Below are positions 15,130 to 22,958 of a stretch of DNA of 64,000 nucleotides, in pieces. The stretch comes from Microbacterium testaceum StLB037 (GTDB taxonomy: Bacteria > Actinomycetota > Actinomycetes > Actinomycetales > Microbacteriaceae): NCBI RefSeq assembly GCF_900104345.1, contig NZ_FNJN01000001.1:62001-126000 (forward strand). Direction: 5' to 3'. The position numbers and the translations under genes were made by a program. Within the stretch, counting starts at the first letter, position 1. Each line of letters begins with the position of its first letter. The notes below the pieces were generated by a model that made no database searches, had not been told where the DNA came from, and worked only from the letters and a program-made list of their open reading frames with translations.

Positions 15130-16599
15130 TCAGATCGAGCGGTCGGGCGTCAGGATGCCGCGCGGGTCCAGCGCGGCCTTGATCGCCCGCTGCACGTCGA
15201 GAGCCACGGCATCCTGCTGCCAGGGGAGTTCGTGGCGTTTGACCGACCCGATGCCGTGCTCGCCCGAGATGGTGCCGCCGAGTGAGAGGGCGAGGCGCGT
15301 GATGTCGTCGATCACGAGCTCGGCCGCGGCGTACTCCTTGGGGCTCTCGCCCGCCTCGACCGTCGGGTGCAGGTTGCCGTCGCCCGCGTGCGCGACCACG
15401 GCGATGCGGCGGCCGTGGCGCTCGGCCAGCTCGCCGATGCCGCGGAACACCGTCGCCAGTTGCGCGACCGGCACGCCGACGTCGCACGACACCCGCAGTC
15501 CCTGCGCGGTGAGCGCGGGGTTCGCCAGGCGACGGGCTTCGAGCAGGCTGTCGGAGTCGCTGATCTCGGTCTCCGCGGCGCCGTGCTCACGGCAGAGCGC
15601 GGCGATGGCCTCGGCGGTGTCGAGCGCTGCAAAACCGACGGTCTGACCGACCAGCATGGCCGCGCCGGGCGAGGGGAGGCCGCTCGGGTGGAACGCCTCG
15701 ATGATCTCGACGCTGCGCGCATCGATCAGCTCGAGCACCTCGGGGGCGGCCGGGCCCGACACGATCGCGGTGACCGCGCGGCCGGCATCCTCGATGTCGT
15801 CGAAGCTCGCGCGGAAGGTGCGGGGCTGCCCGGGCAGCACGGGCTTGAGGCGCACGGTCGCGGCGGTGATCACGCCGAGCGTGCCCTCCGACCCCGTGAA
15901 CAGGCTGGTCAGGTCGTAGCCGGTGGTGTTCTTGCGCGTGCGCGTGCCGGTGCGCATCACGCGGCCGTCGGCGAGCACGATCTCGAGGGCCGCGACGACG
16001 TCGGTGGTCACGCCGTGGGCGACGCAGCGCAGGCCCCCGGCGTTCGTGGCGATGTTGCCGCCGATCGTCGACAACTGCGCGCTCGCCGGGTCGGGCGGGA
16101 AGAACAGGCCGTGCGCGAGGGCGGCGGCATCGAGATCCGCCGTGATCACCCCCGCCTCGACGTCGGCGAGACGGTTGTCGACGTCGATGTCGACGATGCG
16201 GTTCATCGCCTCGAGCGAGACGACCAGACCGCCGGCGTACGCCACGGCCCCGCCGGAGAGCCCGGTGCCCGCTCCGCGGACGGAGACCCGGATGCCGCGG
16301 GCGTGCGCCCACGCGAGAGCCGTCGACACGTCGCCGGTCGAGGTCGCCCGCACGACGGCGAGGGGCAGCCCCTCGGGTTGCGCGCGCGAACTGTCGACGG
16401 CGTAGGCGGCGAGGCTGTCCGCGTCGGTGAGGAGGCGGTCGCCGAGGGCGGTGCGGAGGTCGCCGAGGGTGTCGGTCGGGGTGTCCGCGGCGGACGCGGT
16501 CGAGGCGTCGTGCCCTGCGCCAGCAGCACCCGCGGGCCTGTGCCCGGCGGCGCCCGCGAAGCCCGGTACGGGACCGGCCCCCGCCGCGGACTCGTTCAC
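15130..16599 (-). CDS. FAD-linked D-2-hydroxyacid oxidase/dehydrogenase (GlcD/D-lactate dehydrogenase family)
   Basis: This 489-aa protein has an FAD-binding_4 domain (residues about 75-250, with VRGAGTGLSGGAVAYAGG, TIGGNIATNAGGLRCVAHG and FTGSEGTLGVIT) and a FAD-oxidase C-terminal domain with metal-binding VVAHAGDGNLHP and GTISGEHGIGSVKRHEL. Such enzymes oxidise D-lactate, glycolate, D-mandelate or related acids. The GTG at 16599 overlaps the preceding stop (GTGA) with an AAGGTG site. The first 35 residues are an unusual Ala/Gly/Pro-rich tail, perhaps a linker. It is translationally coupled to a ThDP-dependent enzyme, so its 2-oxo acid product may be that enzyme's substrate. The exact acid is unknown. 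Confidence 0.88.
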   Translation of the reverse strand: MNESAAGAGPVPGFAGAAGHRPAGAAGAGHDASTASAADTPTDTLGDLRTALGDRLLTDADSLAAYAVDSSRAQPEGLPLAVVRATSTGDVSTALAWAHARGIRVSVRGAGTGLSGGAVAYAGGLVVSLEAMNRIVDIDVDNRLADVEAGVITADLDAAALAHGLFFPPDPASAQLSTIGGNIATNAGGLRCVAHGVTTDVVAALEIVLADGRVMRTGTRTRKNTTGYDLTSLFTGSEGTLGVITAATVRLKPVLPGQPRTFRASFDDIEDAGRAVTAIVSGPAAPEVLELIDARSVEIIEAFHPSGLPSPGAAMLVGQTVGFAALDTAEAIAALCREHGAAETEISDSDSLLEARRLANPALTAQGLRVSCDVGVPVAQLATVFRGIGELAERHGRRIAVVAHAGDGNLHPTVEAGESPKEYAAAELVIDDITRLALSLGGTISGEHGIGSVKRHELPWQQDAVALDVQRAIKAALDPRGILTPDRSI

Positions 16600-18248
16600 G
16601 AGTTCACCTTGATGATCTCGCGCTGGTACGGCGCGATGACGGCGCCGCTGATGCGCAGGTCGAGCAGCAGGAACGGCCGCTCGGCGGGGTCGCGGCGGGT
16701 CCACTCCGCCAGCGCCTCGAGATCGGCGACCTCGCGTACCACCACGCCCTCGGCGCCGAAGCCGCGGGCGACCGCGGCGAAGTCGACCTCGGGGATGAGC
16801 ATCGGCTCGCGGGCGAGGCCCTTCAGGCCGTAGAGGTTGATCTCGGCGCCGTAGGCGGCGTCGTTCCACACCACCGCGATGCCGTGGCCGGCGGCCGTGC
16901 GCACGGCGCTCTCGAGGTCGGCGATCGCCATGAGGCCACCGCCGTCGCCGGTGGTGAGAACGACCGTCGCGTCGGGGCGGGCGGCGATCGCTCCCGCGAC
17001 CGAGGGGAAGCCGAGGCCGATCGACTGGTACGCGGTGCCGACCATCATCACGCGGTCGGGGGAGGCGACGGGCCAGTACATGTTCGACCAGCCGAGGAAG
17101 TGTCCGCCGTCCGAGACGACGACACGGTCCTCGGGCAGCAGCTCACCGATCCGTGCGGCGGCGGAGCGGGGGTCGAGTCGGCCATCCGGCGCGAGGCCCT
17201 CGCCCGCCTCCTGCTCGCGCAGCGGGGCGACGTCGACGCGATCGCGCCAGCCTGACGACATCGCGCCGCGGGAGCGCAGGCGGCTGGTGATCTCCTCGGC
17301 CGCCACCGCGGCATCCGCCCGCACGAATCCCCCCACCTGGGCGTGGGTCGCGGTGGTCGCCACGTCGACCTGGAAGACATCGGTGCCCGGGGCGAAGAGC
17401 TCGCCGAAGCGCATCGTGAACTGGTTGAGCCCCGCGCCGAAGACCACGGCGACGTCGGCTTCGCGCACGAGCTCCATCGCTCCCGCGGCGCCGAATCCGC
17501 CCGTGACGCCGAGGTCGTGCTCGGACGCGGGGAAGATGCCCCGGCCGAGGGCGGTGGATGCCGTGATCGCCCCGGTCGTCTCGGCCAGGCGCCCGAGCGC
17601 GGGGCCGGCGTCGGCGAGCCAGGCTCCGCGGCCGGCGAGCAGGAACGGCCGCTCGGCTCCGGCGAGGGCATCGGCGATGCGGTCGAGCGCGGCACTCGCC
17701 GAGGGGCCCTGCGGGGCCAGGGGAGCGGGGATCGTCACGGTCCCGGCATCCGTCAGCTCTCCGGCCTCGCGCGTGACGACGTCGTAGGGGATCGCCAGCA
17801 CCGCGGGCACGCGATACGTCAGCGCGTGCTCGAGCGCGATGAGCACGGTGGCCGAGGCGTCGCGATCGCCGACGGTATAGGTGCGCACGCCCACGGCCGA
17901 GGCGAGCGCGACCTGGTCGACGCCCCACGGGCGCGGGCCCGAGGTGGGCTCGTCGCCGACCACGAGCAGCAGGGGGATGCGCGCCTGCGCCGACTCGGCG
18001 AGGGCGGTGAGCGTGTTGGTGAAACCGGCGCCGTAGGTGGCTGTGGCGGCGGCGATGCGGCCCGACGCGCGATAGTGCGCATCGGCGGCGACGACTCCGC
18101 CGGCCTCGTGCCGCATCGCGGTGAAGACGGCATCGGTGTGCCGGTGCAGGGCGTCGAGGAAGTACGCGTTGCCGTTGCCCATCACGCCGAAGACGTGGTC
18201 GAGGTGACGGCCGAGGGTGTGGGCGACGTGCGCGGAGACGATGGGCAT
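16596..18248 (-). CDS. ThDP-dependent decarboxylase/acetolactate-synthase-like enzyme
   Basis: This 550-aa protein has the three-domain plan of ThDP enzymes. The N-terminal part has the cofactor-activating Glu in MRHEAGGVVAADAHYRASG. The C-terminal part has the GDG...N metal-diphosphate motif (TTGDGGGLMAIAD then VVWNDAAYG). Context with a D-2-hydroxyacid oxidase and aromatic genes suggests a benzoylformate-decarboxylase-type role. However, the active-site His of the Pseudomonas enzyme (its position falls at TATYGAGFTN) is not there, so the reaction is open. The ATG at 18248 has a GAAAGG site. It is the first gene of a two-gene operon whose promoter region holds a GntR-like palindrome. Confidence 0.82.
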   Translation of the reverse strand: MPIVSAHVAHTLGRHLDHVFGVMGNGNAYFLDALHRHTDAVFTAMRHEAGGVVAADAHYRASGRIAAATATYGAGFTNTLTALAESAQARIPLLLVVGDEPTSGPRPWGVDQVALASAVGVRTYTVGDRDASATVLIALEHALTYRVPAVLAIPYDVVTREAGELTDAGTVTIPAPLAPQGPSASAALDRIADALAGAERPFLLAGRGAWLADAGPALGRLAETTGAITASTALGRGIFPASEHDLGVTGGFGAAGAMELVREADVAVVFGAGLNQFTMRFGELFAPGTDVFQVDVATTATHAQVGGFVRADAAVAAEEITSRLRSRGAMSSGWRDRVDVAPLREQEAGEGLAPDGRLDPRSAAARIGELLPEDRVVVSDGGHFLGWSNMYWPVASPDRVMMVGTAYQSIGLGFPSVAGAIAARPDATVVLTTGDGGGLMAIADLESAVRTAAGHGIAVVWNDAAYGAEINLYGLKGLAREPMLIPEVDFAAVARGFGAEGVVVREVADLEALAEWTRRDPAERPFLLLDLRISGAVIAPYQREIIKVNS

Positions 18249-18362
18249 GCGGAAACCTTTCGCGAAACAGGAACGGGAATGAGCCGTATGTGTCTCGCGC
18301 GGGTCTCGCGCTACGTGCCCCTTTTTCGAGCAGCGACGCACGACCTCGTGCGCCTGACGGGA

Positions 18363-18380
18363 GCGATCATATACGATCGC
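18363..18380. promoter_or_regulatory. Putative GntR operator upstream of the ThDP enzyme gene
   Basis: GCGATCATATACGATCGC has complementary outer arms, and its core ATCATATACGAT matches 11 of 12 bases of the palindrome at 11776. It lies between the convergently placed IclR stop and the start of the ThDP/oxidase operon, 115 bases from that start. Confidence 0.6.
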
Positions 18381-18389
18381 GCGGCCGAC

Positions 18390-19094
18390 CTACAGCGCCG
18401 CCCGGATCGCGGATGCCGCCGCCTCGAGCCGCACCGCGATCGCGGCGTCGTCGAGATCGGTCGACACGTGCACGGCGGCGACCGCCGCGGGCTCGCGGCC
18501 CTGCACCTGCAGGGGGACCGCCACCGCGCGGAGCGTCGGGATCACCTCGTCGTGACTACGCGCCCAGCCGCGCTCCGCGGCATCCGCCACCTCCGACGCC
18601 AACCGCGCGTCGACGTCGTCGGGCCACCGACGCGGCGGGAGCTGCGCGAGGATCGCCCGACCGGGAGCGCCTCGGGTGACCGGATGCCGCGACCCGGGCC
18701 GCTGCGCCACCGCCGTCACCGTGTGCCGGGGTTCGACGCTCGCGAGGGTCACGCACTCGTCGTGATCGAGCACCACGAGGAAGCACGTCATGCCGAGATC
18801 GTTGGCGGCCGCGGTGAGTTCGGGCAGGGCCTCGGACTGCAGGTCGGCGGCCACGCCGGCGGCGAGCGCGGCGAGGCCCGTGCCGAGGCGCACCGCTCCC
18901 GCGGCGTCGCGGGTGACGAGGCCGTGGTCTTCGAGCGTGCGCAGCAGTCGGTAGGCCACGGAGCGGTGCAGGTCGACGCGCCCCGCGAGCTCGTCGATCG
19001 TGAGCGGAGTGCGGGCGTCGGCGAGGGTTTCGAGGAGGCGGATGCCGCGACTCAGCGTCTGCGAGGCGGGGGAGGAGTCTTGCCGCGGCGTCAT
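18390..19094 (-). CDS. IclR-family transcriptional regulator
   Basis: This 234-aa protein has an N-terminal winged helix (LSRGIRLLETLADARTPLTI, then VDLHRSVAYRLLRTLEDHGLV; residues about 13-70) and an IclR effector domain (TCFLVVLDHDECVTLASVEP, GAPGRAILAQLP). IclR proteins often activate or repress aromatic catabolism. The ATG at 19094 is the family-like start. It is divergent from mobA, with two GTTC-N7-GAAC palindromes centred 20 bp apart in the 97-bp gap. These are very probably its operators and would govern mobA and itself. The inducer is likely 3-hydroxybenzoate or a relative, by inference. Confidence 0.92.
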   Translation of the reverse strand: MTPRQDSSPASQTLSRGIRLLETLADARTPLTIDELAGRVDLHRSVAYRLLRTLEDHGLVTRDAAGAVRLGTGLAALAAGVAADLQSEALPELTAAANDLGMTCFLVVLDHDECVTLASVEPRHTVTAVAQRPGSRHPVTRGAPGRAILAQLPPRRWPDDVDARLASEVADAAERGWARSHDEVIPTLRAVAVPLQVQGREPAAVAAVHVSTDLDDAAIAVRLEAAASAIRAAL

Positions 19095-19111
19095 GGCTCG
19101 GCTAACCTCTC

Positions 19112-19146
19112 GTTCGATAGCGGAACGCTGAGTTCGAATATAGAAC
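19112..19146. promoter_or_regulatory. Paired IclR operators (GTTC-N7-GAAC twice)
   Basis: GTTCGATAGCGGAAC (19112-19126) and GTTCGAATATAGAAC (19132-19146) share GTTCGA at one end and GAAC at the other. Their centres are 20 bp apart, about two helical turns. They fill the middle of the iclR-mobA divergent region. Confidence 0.72.
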
Positions 19147-19191
19147 ACACCGTCTCGCGGGGCAACCTCGACATCGACGTCAGGAGAAACG

Positions 19192-21042
19192 ATGCAGTTC
19201 CACCACCACGGCTACGTCTCGGGCGATCCGCGCGTGCAGAACGCCGCGGGCACCGGCCTCGACCGGCCCGAGCGCCTGCCCGACGAGGTCGACGTGCTGA
19301 TCGTGGGCTCCGGACCCGCCGGCATGCTGCTGGCCGCGCAGATGTCGCAATTCCCCCAGCTCACCACGCGTCTCATCGAGAAGCGCGAGGGGCGTCTGCC
19401 GCTGGGTCAGGCCGACGGCATCCAGCCGCGCAGCGTCGAGACGTTCCAGGCGTTCGGCTTCGCCGACCGCATCACCGCCGAGGCGTACAACATCGGCTGG
19501 ATGAATTTCTGGGCGCCCGACCCCGAGGATCCCGCCAAGATCGTGCGCACGACCCGCACCGAGGACTACGGCTTCAAGATCAGCGAGTTCCCGCACCTCA
19601 TCGTGAACCAGGCCCGCGTGCTCGACTACTTCGCCGAGGCCGCGGCCGACGGCCCCGCGCGCATCCGCCCCGACTACGGCGTGGAGTTCCTCGGCCTCGA
19701 GGTCGGTGCGGGGGAGTACCCCGTTGAGGTGCGCGTCCGCACGGACGAAGGGGAGCGCACGATCCACGCGAAGTACGTCGCCGGATGCGACGGTGCCCGC
19801 AGCGGCGTGCGCCAGGCGATCGGCCGCACCCACGTCGGCGCTGCGGCCCGGCACGCGTGGGGCGTGATGGACGTGCTCGTCGAGACCGACTTCCCCGACT
19901 GGCGCATCAAGTGCGCGATCAACGCCGCGGCGGGCAACATCCTGCACATCCCGCGCGAGGGCGGCTACCTCAGCCGCATGTACATCGACCTCGGCGAGGT
20001 CGCGGCCGACGACGACCACCGCGTGCGGCAGACCCCGATCGACGAGGTGATCCGCCGGGCGAACGTGATCCTGCACCCCTACTCGATCGACGTGAAGCAG
20101 GTCGCCTGGCACAGCGTGTACGAGGTGGGCCACCGGGTGACCGACCAGTTCGTCGACGACCTCGACAGCCCGCGCGTCTTCCTCACCGGCGACGCCTGCC
20201 ACACCCACAGCGCCAAGGCGGGCCAGGGCATGAACGTGTCGATGCAGGACGGGTTCAACCTCGGCTGGAAGCTCGGTCACGTGCTGACCGGCCTGGCTCC
20301 CGCCGATCTGCTGCGCACCTACGACGACGAGCGGCGCCCGGTGGCCCAGCAGCTCATCGACTTCGACCGGGAGTGGTCATCGCTCATGGCGCGCAAGCCC
20401 GGCGAGATCACCGACCCCGCGGAGCTGTCGACCTACTACCTGGCCACGGCCGAGTTCCCCTCGGGATTCATGACGCAGTACGCCCCCTCGGCGATCACCT
20501 CCGACGCGCCCGCTCAGGACCTGGCATCCGGATTCCCGGTCGGCAAGCGCTTCAAGAGCGTCGAGGTCGTGCGGGTGTGCGACGGCAACGCCGTGCACCT
20601 CGGCCATCAGGCGAAGGCCGATGGCCGGTGGCGCGTGTACGCCTTCGCGGATGTCGACGGCTCGGCCCTGCGCGCCTGGGCCGAAGCCGCGCAGGAGATC
20701 GTCGAGCGGTTCACGCCCACGGGGGCCGACCTCGACGCGGTGTTCGACGTGAAGGCGGTGTTCCCCGGCCGATGGGAGGACGTCGTCGACGCGCCCGCGC
20801 TCTTCCGCCCGCGCTCGGGGCCGCTGGGCCTGACCGATCTCGAGAAGGTCTTCGCCGCCGCACCGTCGGCCTGGACGACCGCCGACATCTTCGCGGAGCG
20901 CGGCATCGGCCCGGAGGGGGCGGTGGTGCTCGTGCGCCCCGACCAGTACGTGGCGCACGTGCTGCCGCTGACCGACCCGGCCGGCCTCGAGCGCTTTCTC
21001 GCCGGGGCGATGGCGGAGCCGGCGGCGGCGACCGCGCGCTGA
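19192..21042 (+). CDS. mobA: 3-hydroxybenzoate 4-monooxygenase
   Basis: This 616-aa FAD monooxygenase has the Comamonas MobA plan. It would hydroxylate 3-hydroxybenzoate to protocatechuate with NADPH and oxygen. The N-terminus MQFHHHGYVSGDPRVQ resembles MobA closely. The FAD site is VDVLIVGSGPAGMLLAAQM, the family marker LGQADGIQPRSVETFQAFGF follows, then YVAGCDGARSGVRQAIGR and VFLTGDACHTHSAKAGQGMN. The C-terminal 180 residues are the thioredoxin-like phenol-hydroxylase domain (ADGRWRVYAFAD, VLVRPDQYVAHVLPL). The match is from memory of MobA; phenol 2-monooxygenases are relatives. IclR operators precede it. The ring-cleaving genes for protocatechuate are not in the window. Confidence 0.88.
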   Translation: MQFHHHGYVSGDPRVQNAAGTGLDRPERLPDEVDVLIVGSGPAGMLLAAQMSQFPQLTTRLIEKREGRLPLGQADGIQPRSVETFQAFGFADRITAEAYNIGWMNFWAPDPEDPAKIVRTTRTEDYGFKISEFPHLIVNQARVLDYFAEAAADGPARIRPDYGVEFLGLEVGAGEYPVEVRVRTDEGERTIHAKYVAGCDGARSGVRQAIGRTHVGAAARHAWGVMDVLVETDFPDWRIKCAINAAAGNILHIPREGGYLSRMYIDLGEVAADDDHRVRQTPIDEVIRRANVILHPYSIDVKQVAWHSVYEVGHRVTDQFVDDLDSPRVFLTGDACHTHSAKAGQGMNVSMQDGFNLGWKLGHVLTGLAPADLLRTYDDERRPVAQQLIDFDREWSSLMARKPGEITDPAELSTYYLATAEFPSGFMTQYAPSAITSDAPAQDLASGFPVGKRFKSVEVVRVCDGNAVHLGHQAKADGRWRVYAFADVDGSALRAWAEAAQEIVERFTPTGADLDAVFDVKAVFPGRWEDVVDAPALFRPRSGPLGLTDLEKVFAAAPSAWTTADIFAERGIGPEGAVVLVRPDQYVAHVLPLTDPAGLERFLAGAMAEPAAATAR

Positions 21043-21179
21043 CGGGGCGGCGACGTGCGCCGGGGAGGGCTGGCCACGGCGGCAAGCACGCCACCCCGTT
21101 TGTACGCCACGTATATCGGCGCACCCCCGTGTGCTGACGAGAATGGGCGGGACACCCCCGCATCGATCCAGGAGGATTC

Positions 21180-22652
21180 ATGACCGATTCGCGCGAGAGC
21201 GAGCTGCTGGCATCCGTACCCACCGGCCTGCTGATCAACGGGGAGTGGCGCCCCGCCACGGGCGGCGCGACCGTCGCCGTCAACGACCCCTCCACCGGTG
21301 AGGTCATCCACCAGATCGCCGACGCGACCGTCGACGACGGCATCGCGGCGATGGATGCCGCGGCCGACGCCTTCCCGTCGTGGGCCGCGACCCCCTCGCG
21401 CGAGCGCGCCGAGATCCTCCGCCGCGCGTTCGACCTGCTGCAGGAGCGCAAGGAGGACATCGCTCTGCTGATGACCCTCGAGATGGGCAAGCCCCTCGCC
21501 GAGGCTCGCGGAGAGGTGGGCTACGGCGGGGAGTTCCTCCGCTGGTTCAGCGAGGTCACCGCGCACACCCAGGGTCGCTACGGCGCCAACCCCGAGGGCA
21601 CCGGTCGCATGATCGTCTCGCAGCACCCCGTGGGCCCGTGCTACCTCATCACCCCGTGGAACTTCCCCCTCGCGATGGCGACGCGCAAGATCGCGCCCGC
21701 GCTCGCCGCCGGCTGCACGGTCGTCATCAAGCCCGCGACCCTGACGCCGCTCACGACGCTGTTCTTCGCGCAGATCCTGCAGGACGCAGGACTCCCCGCC
21801 GGCGTCGTCAACGTCGTGACCACCACCAACACCGGCCCGGTCTCGGAGCGCATCATCTCCGACCCGCGTCTGCGCAAGCTCTCGTTCACGGGCTCGACCC
21901 CGGTCGGCGTGAAGCTGCTGCAGCAGGCCGCGCCCGGCGTGCTGCGCACCTCGATGGAGCTCGGCGGCAACGCGCCGTTCGTCGTGTTCGACGACGCCGA
22001 CCTCGACAAGGCGGTCGAGGGGGCGATGCTCGCGAAGTTCCGCAACATCGGCCAGGCCTGCACCGCCGCCAACCGATTCATCGTGCAGCGCAGCGTCGTC
22101 GAGGAGTTCACCCGCCGCGTCACCGAGCGCGTGCAGGGCATGAAGATCGGTCGCGGCACCGAGGAGGGCGTGCAGATCGGACCCCTCATCGACGACCGCG
22201 CGGTCGACAAGGCCAAGACCCTCGTGGGCGACGCCGTCGAGCGTGGCGCGAAGGTCACCGTGGGCGGCTCGCCCATCGACGGCCCCGGCACCTTCTTCGA
22301 GCCCACTGTCGTGGCCGACGTGCAGCCGGGCAGCGACATCCTCCGCGAGGAGATCTTCGGACCCGTTCTCGCGATCATCCCCTTCGACGACGAGGACGAC
22401 GCCGTGCGCCTCGCCAACGACACCGAGTACGGCCTCGTCTCGTACGTCTTCACCGAGTCGCTCGCGCGCGGTCAGCGCATGATCGACAAGCTCGAGACCG
22501 GAATGATGGGCCTCAACGTCGGCGTCGTCTCGAACGCCGCGGCCCCCTTCGGCGGGTGGAAGCAGTCGGGCCTCGGCCGCGAGGGCGGCGACGAGGGCAT
22601 CCACGAGTACCTGCAGACCAAGTACACGCTGACGGCCAACCCTTACGCCTGA
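21180..22652 (+). CDS. gabD: Aldehyde dehydrogenase, succinate-semialdehyde (GabD) type
   Basis: This 490-aa protein resembles NAD(P)-dependent succinate-semialdehyde dehydrogenase. Family marks are TLEMGKPLAEARGEVGYGGE near residue 100, ITPWNFPLAMATRKIAPALA, FTGSTPVG, the general base in MELGGNAPF, the catalytic Cys in GQACTAANRF, and PFGGWKQSGLGREGG. A near-perfect AGGAGG site precedes ATG 21180. Succinate semialdehyde is the product of HpaI, so this gene could complete the homoprotocatechuate route. Its position behind mobA alternatively allows a hydroxybenzaldehyde role. A strong terminator follows. The family is clear; the in vivo substrate is inferred. Confidence 0.85.
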   Translation: MTDSRESELLASVPTGLLINGEWRPATGGATVAVNDPSTGEVIHQIADATVDDGIAAMDAAADAFPSWAATPSRERAEILRRAFDLLQERKEDIALLMTLEMGKPLAEARGEVGYGGEFLRWFSEVTAHTQGRYGANPEGTGRMIVSQHPVGPCYLITPWNFPLAMATRKIAPALAAGCTVVIKPATLTPLTTLFFAQILQDAGLPAGVVNVVTTTNTGPVSERIISDPRLRKLSFTGSTPVGVKLLQQAAPGVLRTSMELGGNAPFVVFDDADLDKAVEGAMLAKFRNIGQACTAANRFIVQRSVVEEFTRRVTERVQGMKIGRGTEEGVQIGPLIDDRAVDKAKTLVGDAVERGAKVTVGGSPIDGPGTFFEPTVVADVQPGSDILREEIFGPVLAIIPFDDEDDAVRLANDTEYGLVSYVFTESLARGQRMIDKLETGMMGLNVGVVSNAAAPFGGWKQSGLGREGGDEGIHEYLQTKYTLTANPYA

Positions 22653-22671
22653 TCGGGCAGGACCAGACACC

Positions 22672-22720
22672 GGATGCCACGACCCCGGCGCCCCGCGAGG
22701 GCCCCGGGGTCGTGGCATCC
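22672..22720 (+). terminator. Terminator after gabD
   Basis: GGATGCCACGACCCCGG (22672-22688) and CCGGGGTCGTGGCATCC (22704-22720) are perfect 17-base complements. The outer GGATGCC/GGCATCC is the same heptamer pair used in the hairpins at 31445, 43618 and 48747. Confidence 0.88.
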
Positions 22721-22734
22721 GCGCAGTCGCCCGT

Positions 22735-22805
22735 GCACAACTCCTGCACATCCGTCGGTTCGGCCCCCGTTCGGCTCTATCCCGTCAGCCCTGCAGGAGG
22801 TGTGC
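22735..22805. repeat. Intergenic palindrome, type C, orphan copy 1
   Basis: GCACAACTCCTGCA (22735-22748) pairs at 13 of 14 positions with TGCAGGAGGTGTGC (22792-22805). The 43-nt interior is unrelated to the other copies. It lies in the 306-bp gap between gabD and the RamB-type regulator, which otherwise holds a terminator and a second copy. Confidence 0.85.
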
Positions 22806-22872
22806 TGCGGATTCGCCGCGTTGTTCGGGTTCGCCGGGGCGCCGGCATCCAGGCGTCTCGGCGGTCACCCGT

Positions 22873-22944
22873 GCACAACTCCTGCAATGCCTTCCTTTCG
22901 CGCCTCTCTCGGCTGCGATCCGGCGGATCCTGCAGGAGTTGTGC
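22873..22944. repeat. Intergenic palindrome, type C, orphan copy 2
   Basis: GCACAACTCCTGCA (22873-22886) and TGCAGGAGTTGTGC (22931-22944) are perfect 14-base inverted arms. The interior of 44 nt differs from copy 1. It ends 14 bases from the stop of the minus-strand regulator gene. Confidence 0.88.
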
Positions 22945-22958
22945 CGCCTCCGCCGGCG

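Noticed and set aside
15130..18248. Firm assignment as mandelate dehydrogenase and benzoylformate decarboxylase (mdlB/mdlC)
   Set aside because: Families fit, but the decarboxylase-specific His is absent and the oxidase family is broad, so only general names were given.
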